Shown here: positions 42,835 to 53,299 of the stretch, one piece after another
How the letters are laid out: each line of letters begins with the position of its first letter
How positions within the stretch are numbered: position 1 is the stretch's first letter
Assembly (NCBI RefSeq): GCF_027271155.1
Contig: NZ_CP114542.1
Span: 2,465,001-2,529,000, forward strand
Length of the DNA: 64,000 nucleotides
Origin: Brevundimonas subvibrioides
Lineage (GTDB): Bacteria > Pseudomonadota > Alphaproteobacteria > Caulobacterales > Caulobacteraceae
Direction of reading: 5' to 3'
Notes under the pieces: model-generated
Told to the model about the DNA's origin: nothing
Database searches by the model: none
Seen by the model: only the letters and a program-made list of their open reading frames with translations
Program-made: the position numbers and the translations under genes

Positions 42835-44242
42835 ACCGACACCGCCTCTCTGGACGGCGCAAGATATAGCCGTCGCGACCGGCGGGCGGATCGAAGGCGG
42901 GGTCTTCGACGCAGGCGGCCTGACCTACAACAGCCGCGAGATCGAGCCGGGCGACCTGTTCCTGGCTCTGAAGGGTGCGCGCGACGGCCATGACTTCGCC
43001 TCCGGTGCCTTCGCTGCCGGAGCCTCGGGCGCCCTGGTCGAACGCCCGGTCGACGGCGGCCCCTGCATCGTTGTGCCCGACACGCTCCACGCCCTGGAGG
43101 CCCTCGGAGCCGTCGCCCGCGACCGGGCACCCCACGTCCGGCGCGGTGCCGTCACCGGCAGCGTCGGCAAGACCAGCGTCACCCAGGCCATCAAGGCCGG
43201 GCTCGACCTCGCCGGCCCGGCACACGCCTCGATCAAGAGCTACAACAACCACATCGGCGTGCCTCTGACGCTGGCCCGCATGCATCCGTCGGTCGAGCGC
43301 GCCGTGTTCGAGATCGGCATGAACGCGCCGGGCGAGATCGGCCCACTGGCCAGGATGGTCCAGCCCCACGCCGCCTGCGTCACCACGGTCGGCCCGGTGC
43401 ATATCGAGGCCTTCTTCGATGGCGAGGCCGGGGTGGCCGCCGAAAAGGCCGCCATCTTCCAGGGCCTGGGCCCCGGCGGCCTGGCGGTCATCAACGGCGA
43501 CAATCCGTGGGTCGAGATGCTGCATCAGGCCGCGCTCCGCGTCGGGGCCCGGGTCGCGACCTTCGGCTCCGAGCCTGCGCACGACGCACGCCTGATCGAC
43601 TTCACGCCGGGCACCGAGGGTGCTCGCGTTACGGCCGAGGTCTATGGGCGGACGCATGTCTTCCCGCTCCGACAGTCCGGCTTCCACTGGGGCCTGAACA
43701 GCCTGGCCGTCATCCTGATGCTGGATGCCCTGGACGTGCCGGTCGAGACGGCGCTGGAGGCCCTCGCCCATTTCGAGCCTCTGAAGGGGAGAGGCGAAAC
43801 GCGCCTGGTGCATCTGCCGAAAGGGGCATTCACCCTGATCGACGAGAGCTACAACGCCAATCCGCTGTCGATGAAGGCGGGGTTCCTCAGCCTGGGCGCA
43901 AAGCCGGTCGAGCGAGGCGGTCGCCGCGTCGTGGTCCTGACCGACATGCTGGAACTGGGGGACCAGTCCATAGCCCTGCACGCGGGTCTCGCCACGGCCA
44001 TCGAGGCCGCTGCCATCGATGTGGTCCATGCGGCGGGCCCCCAGATGCGTCACCTCTACGATGCGATAAGCCCCGAGCGCCGGGGAGTCTGGGCCGGGAC
44101 GGCGACGGCCCTGGCCGATCAGGCGGCCGATCTGGCCGGTCCCGGCGACATCGTCATGGTCAAGGGCTCGAACGGGTCCAAGGCATCGCTTGTCGCGGCG
44201 GCGCTGCTACGGCTAGAGCGACAGGATACCGGGGGCGTCTGA
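42827..44242 (+). CDS. murF: UDP-MurNAc-tripeptide:D-Ala-D-Ala ligase
   Basis: This 471-residue Mur ligase completes the pentapeptide by adding D-Ala-D-Ala. It has the ATP-binding [10 protein letters not shown] near residue 110, [12 protein letters not shown], the central [14 protein letters not shown], and C-terminal [13 protein letters not shown]. The N-terminal domain opens [12 protein letters not shown]. It begins eight bases inside murE, so translation is coupled. Confidence 0.96.
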   Translation: MPEPTPPLWTAQDIAVATGGRIEGGVFDAGGLTYNSREIEPGDLFLALKGARDGHDFASGAFAAGASGALVERPVDGGPCIVVPDTLHALEALGAVARDRAPHVRRGAVTGSVGKTSVTQAIKAGLDLAGPAHASIKSYNNHIGVPLTLARMHPSVERAVFEIGMNAPGEIGPLARMVQPHAACVTTVGPVHIEAFFDGEAGVAAEKAAIFQGLGPGGLAVINGDNPWVEMLHQAALRVGARVATFGSEPAHDARLIDFTPGTEGARVTAEVYGRTHVFPLRQSGFHWGLNSLAVILMLDALDVPVETALEALAHFEPLKGRGETRLVHLPKGAFTLIDESYNANPLSMKAGFLSLGAKPVERGGRRVVVLTDMLELGDQSIALHAGLATAIEAAAIDVVHAAGPQMRHLYDAISPERRGVWAGTATALADQAADLAGPGDIVMVKGSNGSKASLVAAALLRLERQDTGGV

Positions 44243-44246
44243 GACC

Positions 44247-45356
44247 ATGTTCTATCTGCTCTATCTCTACTTCGGCGACGCGGCGAAGGATTACCCGCTG
44301 CTGAACCTGGTCCAGTACCAGACGGTGCGCATCGCCCTGGCGATGGCCACGGCCATGATCGTCGCGGTCATGATGGGCAGCCGCTTCATCGCCTATATGC
44401 GGGTCAAGCAAGGCAAGGGTCAGCCGATCCGGGCGGATGGCCCCGTCAGCCACCTGTCCAAGGTCGGCACGCCGACGATGGGCGGGCTGATGATCCTGGC
44501 CGGTATCGCGGTGGCGGTGTTCCTGTGGGGCGACCTGACCAACCCCTATATCTGGATCGTCTCGGGTGTGACGCTGGCGTTCGCCGTCCTGGGCTTCGTC
44601 GATGACTATGCCAAGGTGACGAAACAGACCTCGGCGGGCCTGACCTCGAAACAGAAGCTGGTGGCCCAGATCATCGTCTCGGTCATCGCCGGGGTCCTGT
44701 TCGTGCTCTGGACGACCCGATCGCCCACCTCGCCGGGGCTGGAGACCTCGATCGCCTTTCCGTTCTTCAAGAACGTCCTGCTGAACCTCGGCTGGTTCTA
44801 CGTCGCCTTTGCCGCCTTCACGATGGTCGGGTTTTCCAACGCCGTGAATCTGACGGACGGACTGGACGGCCTGGCCATCGTCCCGGTGATGATGGCGGCG
44901 GCGGCCTTCGGCATCATCGCCTATCTGGTCGGCAACTTCATCTTCTCGGACTATCTGGGCGTCCACCATGTGCCCGGATCGGGCGAACTCGCCATCTTCT
45001 GCGCCGCCATCATCGGCGGGGGGACCGGGTTCCTCTGGTACAACGCCCCGCCGGCCAAGATCTTCATGGGCGACACCGGATCGCTGGCGCTGGGCGGCGC
45101 GCTCGGCTCCATCGCCGTGGCCACCAAGCACGAACTGGTGCTGGGCATCGTCGGCGGCCTGTTCGTGGTCGAGGCCGCCTCGGTCATGATCCAGGTCGCC
45201 TATTTCAAGGCCACGAAGAAGCGCATCTTCCTGATGGCTCCCATCCACCACCATTTCGAAAAGCTGGGCTGGCCGGAATCGACGGTGGTCATCCGCTTCT
45301 GGATCGTCGCCGCCATGCTGGCCCTGGTCGGGCTGACCACGCTGAAGCTCCGCTAG
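44247..45356 (+). CDS. mraY: Phospho-MurNAc-pentapeptide translocase MraY
   Basis: This 369-residue protein with about ten membrane helices makes lipid I from undecaprenyl phosphate and UDP-MurNAc-pentapeptide. Active-site motifs include [34 protein letters not shown] and the histidine-rich [11 protein letters not shown], all in the usual order. ATG 44247 follows murF by four bases. Confidence 0.97.
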   Translation: MFYLLYLYFGDAAKDYPLLNLVQYQTVRIALAMATAMIVAVMMGSRFIAYMRVKQGKGQPIRADGPVSHLSKVGTPTMGGLMILAGIAVAVFLWGDLTNPYIWIVSGVTLAFAVLGFVDDYAKVTKQTSAGLTSKQKLVAQIIVSVIAGVLFVLWTTRSPTSPGLETSIAFPFFKNVLLNLGWFYVAFAAFTMVGFSNAVNLTDGLDGLAIVPVMMAAAAFGIIAYLVGNFIFSDYLGVHHVPGSGELAIFCAAIIGGGTGFLWYNAPPAKIFMGDTGSLALGGALGSIAVATKHELVLGIVGGLFVVEAASVMIQVAYFKATKKRIFLMAPIHHHFEKLGWPESTVVIRFWIVAAMLALVGLTTLKLR

Positions 45357-45360
45357 GCCG

Positions 45361-46776
45361 ATGATCCCCGTTCCGGGATTCGAGGGCCGCCGCGTCGCCG
45401 TCTTCGGTCTGGGCCGGTCGGGCATCACGGCGGCGCGCGCGCTCAAGGCCGGCGGAGCCCTCCCCATCCTGTGGGACGACGGCGTCTCGGGCCGGATGCA
45501 GGCACAGGCCGAGGGATTCGTCGTCGAGGACCTGACCACCGCCGACTGGTCGGGGTTCGCGGCCCTTGTCCTGTCGCCCGGCGCGCCCCTGACACACCCC
45601 AAGCCCCACTGGACGGTCGACAGGGCCAGCGCCGCCGACGTGCCGGTGCTGGGCGACATCGAGCTTTTCGCCCGAGCGCTTGCCGCCCTCCCGGACGGGC
45701 AGCGGCCCCGCGTCGTCGCCATCACCGGCACCAACGGCAAGTCGACCACGACCGCCCTGATCGGCTGGGTGCTGAAACAGGCGGGCATGACCGTCCATAT
45801 CGGCGGCAACATCGGCATCGGCGTCCTGGCGCTGCCGACTCCGAGCCCGGACGCCGTCTATGTCGTCGAGGTCTCCAGCTACCAGCTGGACCTGACCACG
45901 ACCTTCGCGCCCGACGTCGCGATCCTGACGAACATCAGCCCCGACCACCTCGACCGCCACGGCGGGATGGAGGGCTATGTCGCGGCCAAGACGAGGCTGT
46001 TCCAGCAGATGGTATCGGGTCAGCTCGCCGTGGTCGGCGTGGACGAAGGTTATGGGCAAGCGGTCGCGCGTGATCTAGCCACATTACGGGGTCGGCGGGT
46101 AACGGTGGTCTCCACTTCGCCCTATGGTGTTCCCCTCGTGGAGACCGCCATGTCGGCTCTGGCTGCGCCTCAACGGGTGCTGTTCGAGAACGGTGAGCCG
46201 GTCGTCGATCTGACCGCCGCCCGCTCGCTCCCCGGCCGTCACAACGGCCAGAACGCCGCCTTCGCCTATGCCGCCGCCCGGGCCGTCGGTGTGTCGCAAG
46301 CCACCGCCGTCGAAGGCCTGATGACCTTCCCAGGCCTCGCCCACCGCATGGAGACGGTCGGCCACCTCGGCCCCGTCCGCTTCGTCAACGACTCCAAGGC
46401 CACCAATGCCGACGCCGCCCGTCAGGCCCTGATGTCCTGGCCGACCAGCTACTGGATCGCCGGGGGCCGGGCCAAGGACGGCGGGATCGAGGACCTGCGC
46501 GATCTCTTTCCCCGCGTCGCAAAGGCCTATCTGATCGGCGAGGCCGCCGCCGACTTCGCCCGAACGCTCGGCGACACGCCCCATGTCATCGCCGGGGACA
46601 TGGCCACGGCCGTCACGCTCGCCGCCGCCGATGCCAAGGCCGCCGGTGGCGATCCGGTCGTCCTGCTCAGCCCCGCCTGCGCCAGCTTCGACCAGTTTCC
46701 CGATTTCGAGGTGCGGGGCGAGGCGTTTCGGGCCGCCGTTCTTAACCTCGGGGCTACCCCTTCGGTTCATGGTTGA
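45361..46776 (+). CDS. murD: UDP-MurNAc-L-Ala:D-Glu ligase
   Basis: This 471-residue Mur ligase adds D-glutamate, the second stem residue. It has an N-terminal Rossmann VAVFGLGRSGI, ATP-binding GTNGKSTTTALIG near residue 120, the central VEVSSYQLDLT and NISPDHLDRHGGMEGY, and a C-terminal NDSKATNADA loop. It follows mraY by four bases. Confidence 0.96.
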   Translation: MIPVPGFEGRRVAVFGLGRSGITAARALKAGGALPILWDDGVSGRMQAQAEGFVVEDLTTADWSGFAALVLSPGAPLTHPKPHWTVDRASAADVPVLGDIELFARALAALPDGQRPRVVAITGTNGKSTTTALIGWVLKQAGMTVHIGGNIGIGVLALPTPSPDAVYVVEVSSYQLDLTTTFAPDVAILTNISPDHLDRHGGMEGYVAAKTRLFQQMVSGQLAVVGVDEGYGQAVARDLATLRGRRVTVVSTSPYGVPLVETAMSALAAPQRVLFENGEPVVDLTAARSLPGRHNGQNAAFAYAAARAVGVSQATAVEGLMTFPGLAHRMETVGHLGPVRFVNDSKATNADAARQALMSWPTSYWIAGGRAKDGGIEDLRDLFPRVAKAYLIGEAAADFARTLGDTPHVIAGDMATAVTLAAADAKAAGGDPVVLLSPACASFDQFPDFEVRGEAFRAAVLNLGATPSVHG

Positions 46777-46782
46777 GAAACC

Positions 46783-47973
46783 ATGACCGACGCGACCGCC
46801 CCCTATAGCCATCCGTTCTCGCGCAACGACCCCAGCCCGATCGCCCAGTGGTTCTGGACGGTCGACCGGGCGCTGCTGGGTGCGGCCCTGATCCTGATCG
46901 GCCTGGGCGTGGCGCTCAGCTTCGCCTCCTCGCCCGCCGCCATCCTGGCCGACGAATCCCTCACTGACCCCTTCCACTATTCCTGGCGGATGATCGTCTT
47001 TTCGACCGGGGGTATCGCCGGCATGCTGACGCTGTCGCTACTCAGCCCCCGCGGCGTCCGCCGGATCGCGGTCCTGGCCCTGCTGGGGGCCATCGTCGTC
47101 ATGGCCCTGCTGCCCTTCATCGGCGACACGGTGAAGGGAGCCGCCCGCTGGGTGAATCTGGGGCCGTTCAGCCTGCAGCCCTCCGAGTTCGCCAAGCCGA
47201 GCCTGATCGTCTTCGCGGCCTGGATGTTTGCGGAAGGGAAAAAGGGCCAGGGCGTGCCCGGCGTCTCCATCGCCTTCGGCTTCTACATGGTCGTGGTCGC
47301 CCTGCTGTTGATCCAGCCCGACATCGGTCAGACCCTGCTGATCACCACCACCTTCATGGCTGTTTTCTTCATGGCCGGCGTGCCGCTGCGCTGGGTCGCG
47401 GTGCTGATGGGCGCGTTCACGGCCGGCATGACCGCCATCTATCTGCTCTTCCCCCACGTCCAGGCGCGCATCGCCAAATTCGTCTCGCCCGGCATCGAGG
47501 ACACCCACCAGATCGACCGTGCCTCAGAGGCCATCCGCGCCGGCGGCCTGGTCGGGCGCGGCATCGGCGAAGGGGTCATGAAGCGCTCGGTGCCCGATCT
47601 GCATACCGATTTCATCTATTCCGTCGGGGCAGAGGAGTTCGGCCTCGTGCTCAGCCTGACGATGATCGCGCTCTATGCCTTCATCGTCATCCGGGGCATG
47701 CGCCGGGCGATGAAGCTGAACGATCCGTTCGAGCAGACGGCGGCGGCCGGCCTGTTCATGCTGATCGGGCTTCAGGCCTCGATCAACGTCGCGGTGAACC
47801 TGAACCTGATCCCGACGAAGGGCATGACCCTGCCTTTCGTCAGCTATGGCGGCTCCTCCATGCTGGCCATGGGCGTGACCATGGGTTTCGCCCTGGCCCT
47901 GACGCGGCGTCGCCCGGGAGCCTACGAGCCGGGAGCCAGCCTGGCCCGGCCGCGTCGCCTCCTGATGTCGTAG
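46783..47973 (+). CDS. ftsW: Septal peptidoglycan polymerase FtsW
   Basis: This 396-residue SEDS-family protein with about ten membrane helices polymerises septal glycan with FtsI. Conserved segments are GAARWVNLGPFSLQPSEFAKP, LLIQPDIGQTLLI, the GLVGRGIGEGV-K-SVPDLHTDFIY loop with its catalytic-region acidic residues, and VSYGGSSMLA near the C-terminus. It is the last division gene of the cluster here. The following gene is panD rather than murG. Confidence 0.95.
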   Translation: MTDATAPYSHPFSRNDPSPIAQWFWTVDRALLGAALILIGLGVALSFASSPAAILADESLTDPFHYSWRMIVFSTGGIAGMLTLSLLSPRGVRRIAVLALLGAIVVMALLPFIGDTVKGAARWVNLGPFSLQPSEFAKPSLIVFAAWMFAEGKKGQGVPGVSIAFGFYMVVVALLLIQPDIGQTLLITTTFMAVFFMAGVPLRWVAVLMGAFTAGMTAIYLLFPHVQARIAKFVSPGIEDTHQIDRASEAIRAGGLVGRGIGEGVMKRSVPDLHTDFIYSVGAEEFGLVLSLTMIALYAFIVIRGMRRAMKLNDPFEQTAAAGLFMLIGLQASINVAVNLNLIPTKGMTLPFVSYGGSSMLAMGVTMGFALALTRRRPGAYEPGASLARPRRLLMS

Positions 47974-48073
47974 CGGGTCGGCGTCGCGATTGATGCCGCA
48001 CTGCAAAATCCCTATATGAGCCGCCTGCGAGCGGGGGCCTATCGCCCCGCGTCACGATCGGACCGCACTCCCC

Positions 48074-48430
48074 ATGCTGGTCACCATGATGAAGGCCAAG
48101 CTGCACCGCGCGACGGTGACGCAGGCGGACCTCGACTATGAAGGCTCCATCGCCATCGACGGCGATCTGCTGGATGCGGCCGGGATCTTCCCCAACGAAC
48201 AGGTCGATGTGCTGAACATCACCAATGGCGCGCGCTTCACCACCTATGCGATCGAGGCCCCGCGCGGGTCGAAAGTGATCGGCGTGAACGGCGCGGCCGC
48301 GCGGCTGGTTCAGAAGAACGACAAGGTGATCGTGGTCACCTATGGCCAGCTGCCGGTCGAGGAGGCGCGCCAGTGGTCGCCGACGGTCGTGCTGCTGGAC
48401 GACGGCAATTCGGTGAAGAAAGCCGCCTGA
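48074..48430 (+). CDS. panD: Aspartate 1-decarboxylase
   Basis: This 118-residue enzyme makes beta-alanine for pantothenate and CoA. It is made as a pro-enzyme that cleaves itself between Gly and Ser in DYEGSIAID to form the pyruvoyl cofactor. That site, the [20 protein letters not shown] segment and [14 protein letters not shown] are all canonical. It starts 100 bases after ftsW on the same strand and may extend its transcript. It converges on dxs. Confidence 0.95.
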   Translation: MLVTMMKAKLHRATVTQADLDYEGSIAIDGDLLDAAGIFPNEQVDVLNITNGARFTTYAIEAPRGSKVIGVNGAAARLVQKNDKVIVVTYGQLPVEEARQWSPTVVLLDDGNSVKKAA

Positions 48431-48466
48431 GGTCTTCTCACCCCGAGGGGGAGGGAGACGGCGTGA

Positions 48467-50377
48467 CTACGCCCTCACCGCCCCCCGCGCCGCCGCGACC
48501 CCCAGCGCCTTCAACGCGGCGGCGGCGATGTGGTCGGCGTCGAGGCCAGCCGTGACGTATTGGGCGGCGGGGCTGTCCTGGTCCTGGAAAACATCGGGCA
48601 GGTGCAGGGTGCGGATCTTGAGGCCGGCATCCAGCGCCCCTTCCGACGCCAGGAATTGGAGCACGAAGGCACCGAAGCCGCCCATCGCCCCCTCCTCGAC
48701 CGTGATCAGCGCCTCGTGCTCGCGCGCCAGGCGGCTGATCAGGTCGTGGTCCAGGGGCTTGGCGAAGCGGGCGTCGGCGACGGTGGCGGAAATGCCGTGG
48801 GCGGCCAGCAGGTCCGCGGCCCTGAGCGATTCCTGCAGCCGCGTGCCGAACGACAGGATGGCGACGGCGGTGCCCTCGCGCACGATCCGGCCCTTGCCGA
48901 TCTCGAGCGGGGCGGCCAGCTCGGGAATCTCCACGCCCACGCCGTCACCGCGCGGATAGCGGAAGGCGGAGGGGCGGTCGTCGATCTCGCAGGCAGTGGC
49001 GATCATGGCGGCCAGATCGGCCTCGTCGGCCGCCGCCATCAGGACCATGCCCGGCAGCGCGCCCATATAGCCGATGTCGAATGACCCGGCGTGGGTCGAG
49101 CCGTCGGCCCCGACCAGGCCGGCGCGGTCCATGGCGAACCGGACCGGCAGCTTCTGGATCGCCACGTCGTGGACGACCTGATCATAGCCCCGTTGCAGGA
49201 AGGTCGAATAGATGGCGCAGAACGGCTTCATGCCGTCGGCGGCCAGACCGGCGGCGAAGGTGACGGCGTGCTGTTCGGCGATGCCCACGTCATAGGTGCG
49301 CTTGGGGAAGGCCTGACCGAACAGGTCCAGCCCGGTGCCGGACGGCATGGCCGCAGTGATTGCGACAATGGACGGGTCGATCGCGGCGCGCTTGATCAGT
49401 TCGGTGCCGAACACCTTGGTGTAGCTGGGCGCGTTGGAGACCGATTTCGACTGCTTGCCCGAGACGACGTCGAACTTGACGACCGCATGCAGCTTGTCGG
49501 CGCTGCTCTCGGCGGGGGCATAGCCCTTGCCCTTCTGCGTCACGACATGAACCACCACCGGACGGTCGGTGATGGCGGCTGCGTTCTTCAGGATGGGGAC
49601 CAGGTTGTCCATGTCGTGCCCGTCGACGGGCCCGATGTAATAGAAGCCCAGCTCCTCGAAGAAGGTGCCGCCGACGATCATGCCGCGCGCGTATTCCTCG
49701 GCCTTGCGCGCGGCCTCGCGGAAGGGGCGGGGCATGTGCTGGACCACCTCGCGGCCGAACTTGCGAAAGTTCTGGTACGCACCGCCCGAGACCTGTTTGG
49801 CCAGATAGGCGCTCATGCCGCCGACCGGAGGGGCGATCGACATGTCGTTGTCGTTGAGGATGACCGTCAGCTGGCCGGTCGTCTCGGCCGCGTTGTTCAT
49901 CGCCTCATAGGCCATGCCGGCGGACATAGAGCCGTCGCCGATCACGGCCACGACCTTGTTCTTCTTGCCCTGCTGGTCCCGGGCGGCCGCGAACCCGAGC
50001 GCGGCGCTGATGGAGGTCGAGGCGTGGGCCGCGCCGAACGGGTCGTATTCGCTCTCGGACCGCTTGGTGAAGCCCGACAGCCCACCGCCCATACGCAGGG
50101 TGCGGATGCGGTCGCGGCGGCCGGTCAGGATCTTGTGCGGATAGCACTGGTGGCCGACGTCCCAGATCAGAATGTCGTCGGGCGTGTTGTAAACGTGGTG
50201 CAGGGCGACGGTCAGCTCGACCACGCCGAGGCCAGCGCCCAGGTGCCCGCCGGTGGTGGAGACCGCATCGATCGTCTCGGCCCGCAGCTCGTCGGCCAGC
50301 TGGCGCAGCTGGGCGGCATCGAAGCCGCGCATGTCGGCGGGGACCTGAACCTTGTCGAGAAGCGGAGTGTCGGGCAT
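48467..50377 (-). CDS. dxs: 1-deoxy-D-xylulose-5-phosphate synthase
   Basis: This 636-residue thiamine-diphosphate enzyme condenses pyruvate and glyceraldehyde 3-phosphate, the first step of the MEP pathway. Landmarks are [35 protein letters not shown] (cofactor binding), [32 protein letters not shown] and [10 protein letters not shown]. It lies 64 bases downstream of ispA on the same strand and probably in its operon. Confidence 0.97.
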   Translation of the reverse strand: MPDTPLLDKVQVPADMRGFDAAQLRQLADELRAETIDAVSTTGGHLGAGLGVVELTVALHHVYNTPDDILIWDVGHQCYPHKILTGRRDRIRTLRMGGGLSGFTKRSESEYDPFGAAHASTSISAALGFAAARDQQGKKNKVVAVIGDGSMSAGMAYEAMNNAAETTGQLTVILNDNDMSIAPPVGGMSAYLAKQVSGGAYQNFRKFGREVVQHMPRPFREAARKAEEYARGMIVGGTFFEELGFYYIGPVDGHDMDNLVPILKNAAAITDRPVVVHVVTQKGKGYAPAESSADKLHAVVKFDVVSGKQSKSVSNAPSYTKVFGTELIKRAAIDPSIVAITAAMPSGTGLDLFGQAFPKRTYDVGIAEQHAVTFAAGLAADGMKPFCAIYSTFLQRGYDQVVHDVAIQKLPVRFAMDRAGLVGADGSTHAGSFDIGYMGALPGMVLMAAADEADLAAMIATACEIDDRPSAFRYPRGDGVGVEIPELAAPLEIGKGRIVREGTAVAILSFGTRLQESLRAADLLAAHGISATVADARFAKPLDHDLISRLAREHEALITVEEGAMGGFGAFVLQFLASEGALDAGLKIRTLHLPDVFQDQDSPAAQYVTAGLDADHIAAAALKALGVAAARGAVRA

Positions 50378-50441
50378 CGAACGCGCAAACCTTGGCTTTA
50401 TTGGCTGTTTGTCGGCCGGTCTGACGCCGGACGTTTCCTCA

Positions 50442-51347
50442 CTACGACCTTCGATTTAGCACGAAGTCCACGCTGGCCTTGAGGTTTTCGGCGTCGGGGC
50501 CGAACACGTCGAGGTGTCCACGCGCCTGATCGGCCAGTTGCGCGACCCGATGACGCGCCTGTTCGACGCCCAGCAGGGTCACGAAATTGGTCTTGCCCTG
50601 GGCCGCGTCCTTCTGGGCCGCCTTGCCCAGCACCGCCTCGTCTCCGTCGAAATCCAGCAGGTCGTCGACGATCTGATAGGCCAGACCGATGTCGTGGGCG
50701 AAATCGGTCAGAGCCTGGCAATGCCGCTCACTGGCCCGGGCGACGATCAGCGGAATCTCGAACGCATAGGAGAACAGGGCACCGGTCTTGAGCCGTTGCA
50801 TCCGGGCGACGCCTTCCAGGTCGTCGCGGACGCCCAGCAGATCGACCATCTGCCCCCCCGCCATGCCCCGCGCGCCCGAGGCCAGCGACAGGCGGGCCGC
50901 GAGCGCGCACCGGATGTTGGCGTCCTCGTGGGTATCCTCGTGCAGGATGATGTCGAAGGCGGCGGTCTGGAGTGCGTCTCCGGCCAGGACGGCAGTGGCT
51001 TCGTCATAGGCGCGGTGAAGCGTGGGCCGGCCGCGACGCATGTCGTCGTCGTCCATGCAGGGCAGGTCGTCATGCACAAGACTGTAGGCGTGCACGCATT
51101 CGAGAGCACAGGCGGCGCGCAGCACCGGCCGTTCCTCGATGTCGAAAAGCCGCGACGCCTCCATGGCAAAATAGGGTCGCAGGCGCTTGCCGGGACCCAG
51201 CGCCGCATAGCGCATGGCCTCGGTCAGGCGAGACTCTGGCCCGTCGGCACGTGGCAGGAGCTCGTCGAGCGCCACGGTGACCAGATCGGCGACCTCGGCC
51301 ACACGGTCGGCGACGCTCTGGACGGGGGCATTGGCAGCCAGTCGCAT
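50442..51347 (-). CDS. ispA: Farnesyl diphosphate synthase family (IspA)
   Basis: This 301-residue trans-prenyltransferase elongates dimethylallyl diphosphate with isopentenyl diphosphate. The first aspartate-rich motif is [14 protein letters not shown] and the second is [26 protein letters not shown] is also family-typical. The length and the four-Asp first motif fit short-chain (C15) synthases. It overlaps csaA by one base and precedes dxs, so it belongs to the xseB-csaA-ispA-dxs operon. Confidence 0.94.
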   Translation of the reverse strand: MRLAANAPVQSVADRVAEVADLVTVALDELLPRADGPESRLTEAMRYAALGPGKRLRPYFAMEASRLFDIEERPVLRAACALECVHAYSLVHDDLPCMDDDDMRRGRPTLHRAYDEATAVLAGDALQTAAFDIILHEDTHEDANIRCALAARLSLASGARGMAGGQMVDLLGVRDDLEGVARMQRLKTGALFSYAFEIPLIVARASERHCQALTDFAHDIGLAYQIVDDLLDFDGDEAVLGKAAQKDAAQGKTNFVTLLGVEQARHRVAQLADQARGHLDVFGPDAENLKASVDFVLNRRS

Positions 51348-51700
51348 CAGAACAGCCTTCCCCCCAGCGGCACGTCGCGATCCACGCCGATTAACACGAC
51401 CTCTCCCGCAGCATCCGGAAAGCCCAGGGTCAGGACTTCGGACATGAAGGGGCCGATCTGGTGCGGGGCGAAATTGACGACGGCAGCGACCTTCCGGCCT
51501 GCCAGCTGTTCGGGCGCGTAATGGTGGGTGATCTGGGCCGAGGAGCGTTTGACGCCGATGTCGGCTCCGAAATCGATGGTCAGCCTGTAGGCGGGCTTTC
51601 GGGCTTCCGGGAAGGCCTCGGCGCGAACGACCTTGCCGACACGGATGTCGACGGCAGTGAAGGCGTCAAAGTCGATGCGGTCTGCGAGCGCGGTCGCCAT
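51347..51700 (-). CDS. csaA: CsaA-like tRNA-binding domain protein
   Basis: This 117-residue OB-fold protein has the CsaA pattern: [41 protein letters not shown] and [20 protein letters not shown]. CsaA dimers bind tRNA-like structures or have chaperone-like activity. The cellular role is unsettled. ATG 51700 overlaps the xseB stop. Insertion of csaA between xseB and ispA is not the usual order in related genomes as far as I recall. Confidence 0.88.
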   Translation of the reverse strand: MATALADRIDFDAFTAVDIRVGKVVRAEAFPEARKPAYRLTIDFGADIGVKRSSAQITHHYAPEQLAGRKVAAVVNFAPHQIGPFMSEVLTLGFPDAAGEVVLIGVDRDVPLGGRLF

Positions 51701-51951
51701 CAGCTGAACTCGGCCGGTTCGACGCCCCTGGCCGACCCATCGGCTCCGACGACGATCTTGTCGACGCGCAGTTGGGCGGCCTTCAGACGGTTCTCGCAGT
51801 GCGCCTTCAGCCGAGCGCCTTCTTCGTAAAGCGTGATGGATTCTTCCAGCGGGGCCTGACCCGATTCCAGGCGCGAGACGATGGTCTCGAGCCGCGACAA
51901 GGCATCCTCGAAGCTGAGATCGGCGGGTATGGAAGGCGTTGCGTCTGACAT
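51700..51951 (-). CDS. xseB: Exodeoxyribonuclease VII small subunit
   Basis: This 83-residue subunit pairs with XseA to degrade single-stranded DNA. The FEDALSRLETIVSRLESGQAPLEESI helix and the YEEGARLKAHCENRLKAAQ helix (in part) are diagnostic. It heads the csaA-ispA-dxs gene string and is divergent from the toxin-antitoxin pair. Confidence 0.93.
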   Translation of the reverse strand: MSDATPSIPADLSFEDALSRLETIVSRLESGQAPLEESITLYEEGARLKAHCENRLKAAQLRVDKIVVGADGSARGVEPAEFS

Positions 51952-52024
51952 CGCCCTCGACCCTAGAGGGGCGATGCGCTCGCTTCAACGGGGAAGCGAG
52001 TGCAGGAGGGAGCGATTGCAGGCA

Positions 52025-52041
52025 GTAAGGAAATTCCTTAC
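52025..52041. promoter_or_regulatory. Palindrome upstream of the antitoxin gene, likely autoregulatory operator
   Basis: GTAAGGA and TCCTTAC are perfect seven-base arms around a three-base centre, 20 bases before the antitoxin start and just ahead of its GAGGAGG site. AbrB-type antitoxins usually bind such palindromes to repress their own operon. The position, between xseB and the pair, fits a promoter-proximal operator. Confidence 0.6.
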
Positions 52042-52061
52042 CCTGTCGCCGAGGAGGTCTC

Positions 52062-52277
52062 ATGGTCACGAGCAAACTGACATCCAAGGCACAGACCACC
52101 GTGCCCCAGGCCGTGCGCGCCGCTCTCGGTCTCAGCGAGGGCGACGAACTGCTGTACGAGATCGATGGAGACAGCGTGGTCCTGAAAAAAGTGCGACGGC
52201 CGGTCGGTGACGACCCCTTCGCGACCTTCCACGAATGGGATGGAGACGCAGATCGCAAGGCCTATGCCGACTTTTAG
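52062..52277 (+). CDS. AbrB/MazE-type antitoxin
   Basis: This 71-residue protein has a swapped-hairpin AbrB DNA-binding domain (VTSKLTSKAQTTVPQAVR, ALGLSEGDELLYEIDGD, VVLKKV). A C-terminal acidic tail (DDPFATFHEWDGDADRKAY) is typical of the part that wraps and neutralises a toxin. The ribosome-binding site is GAGGAGG. Its last 14 bases overlap the toxin gene. Confidence 0.88.
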   Translation: MVTSKLTSKAQTTVPQAVRAALGLSEGDELLYEIDGDSVVLKKVRRPVGDDPFATFHEWDGDADRKAYADF

Positions 52278-52599
52278 GCAGGGGGACGTCGTGCGCGTTC
52301 CGTTTCCCTACACCGACCGCAGCACCCGCCAGCGCCGACCGGCGCTCGTCGTGTTGAACGGCGGGGTCGGCGACCAGAGCGCATTCCTATGGGTGCTGAT
52401 GATCACGAGCGCGGAAAATCGGCCGTGGCCAAACGACGTTTCGTTCGGCCAGGGTTATTCTGCTGCCGGTCTGCCAGCCCCTTCCGTCGTTCGAGCGGCA
52501 AAGATCGCGACAATCGACGCGTCGGCGGCCGAGCCCGTCGGGCGAATAGACATGGAAATGATGCTGCGCGTGAGAAACGCGATCGTCGGCATGATCTGA
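52264..52599 (+). CDS. MazF/PemK-type toxin
   Basis: This 111-residue protein has the MazF fold signature: FRQGDVVRVPFPYTD at the N-terminus, RRPALVVLN, and VVRAAKIATIDASA in the middle-to-C-terminal part. Such toxins are ribosome-independent mRNA endonucleases. Cleavage specificity cannot be predicted. Start ATG 52264 lies within the antitoxin gene, giving the usual coupled expression. It converges on the histidine phosphatase, three bases apart. Confidence 0.88.
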   Translation: MPTFRQGDVVRVPFPYTDRSTRQRRPALVVLNGGVGDQSAFLWVLMITSAENRPWPNDVSFGQGYSAAGLPAPSVVRAAKIATIDASAAEPVGRIDMEMMLRVRNAIVGMI

Positions 52600-52602
52600 T
52601 GA

Positions 52603-53253
52603 TCAAACCCGTTCGTAACGGCGCTGGGACCAGTATTTGAAGCCCTGGTTGTGGACCAGCTTCCAGCCGTCGGCTTTCAGCCGGCCTCCGACCATGTGAT
52701 TGAAATAGCCATGGGCCAGGACAAGCACGTCCTCCCCGGCCTCGGCGCGGGCGATCAGCTTTTGCGCGGCGCGCCCGGCGCGAGCCTCGGCCTGCGCCCG
52801 GGTTTCCTGGCCGTCGTGATGATCGAAGGCGTGCCACCAGAAGCGGGCGACGGCCCCCCAGTATTTGGGCGGCAGCTTGAACCACGATGGGAACCGGGGT
52901 GGCGGCAGCGGTGCCTCGATGAACATTACGTCCGAGGTGATCTCGCGCCCGGCCGAGATGGCGGCCGCGGTCTCCTGGGCGCGCTGGCGGGTGGAGGCGA
53001 AGATGACACCGGCACCCTCGGCGGTTTCCAGCAGTTCGCGCGGAGGCGTCTGGCCGGCCAGCAACCCGCCCAGCTCATACTTCGCCCACCAGTCGCGGTA
53101 CTGGTCGGACGTCAGCAGGCATTTGCGCGACAGGGCGGGCTCGCCATGACGGGCCAGGGTGATGGAACCGGTCCGTGTCGGGACCGCCCGCGAGGCCGCC
53201 GTGGCGTGCGTTCGCGAGTCGGCCGAAGGATGATCGAGGGTGTCTGGCATCAT
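52603..53253 (-). CDS. Histidine phosphatase superfamily protein
   Basis: This 216-residue protein has the phosphoglycerate-mutase-like core. The catalytic histidine is in LARHGEPALS near residue 36. The second histidine is in VLVLAHGYFNHMV near residue 175, and a general acid-region FASTRQRAQETA lies between. The substrate is unknown. ATG 53253 or the adjacent ATG 53250 starts it. The N-terminal 30 residues look unstructured. It lies 46 bases downstream of the deacetylase gene on the same strand. Confidence 0.83.
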   Translation of the reverse strand: MMPDTLDHPSADSRTHATAASRAVPTRTGSITLARHGEPALSRKCLLTSDQYRDWWAKYELGGLLAGQTPPRELLETAEGAGVIFASTRQRAQETAAAISAGREITSDVMFIEAPLPPPRFPSWFKLPPKYWGAVARFWWHAFDHHDGQETRAQAEARAGRAAQKLIARAEAGEDVLVLAHGYFNHMVGGRLKADGWKLVHNQGFKYWSQRRYERV

Positions 53254-53299
53254 GGTGCGGACGGAAGATACGGGCGGCGCAACCGCCTGGACCCCTTCG

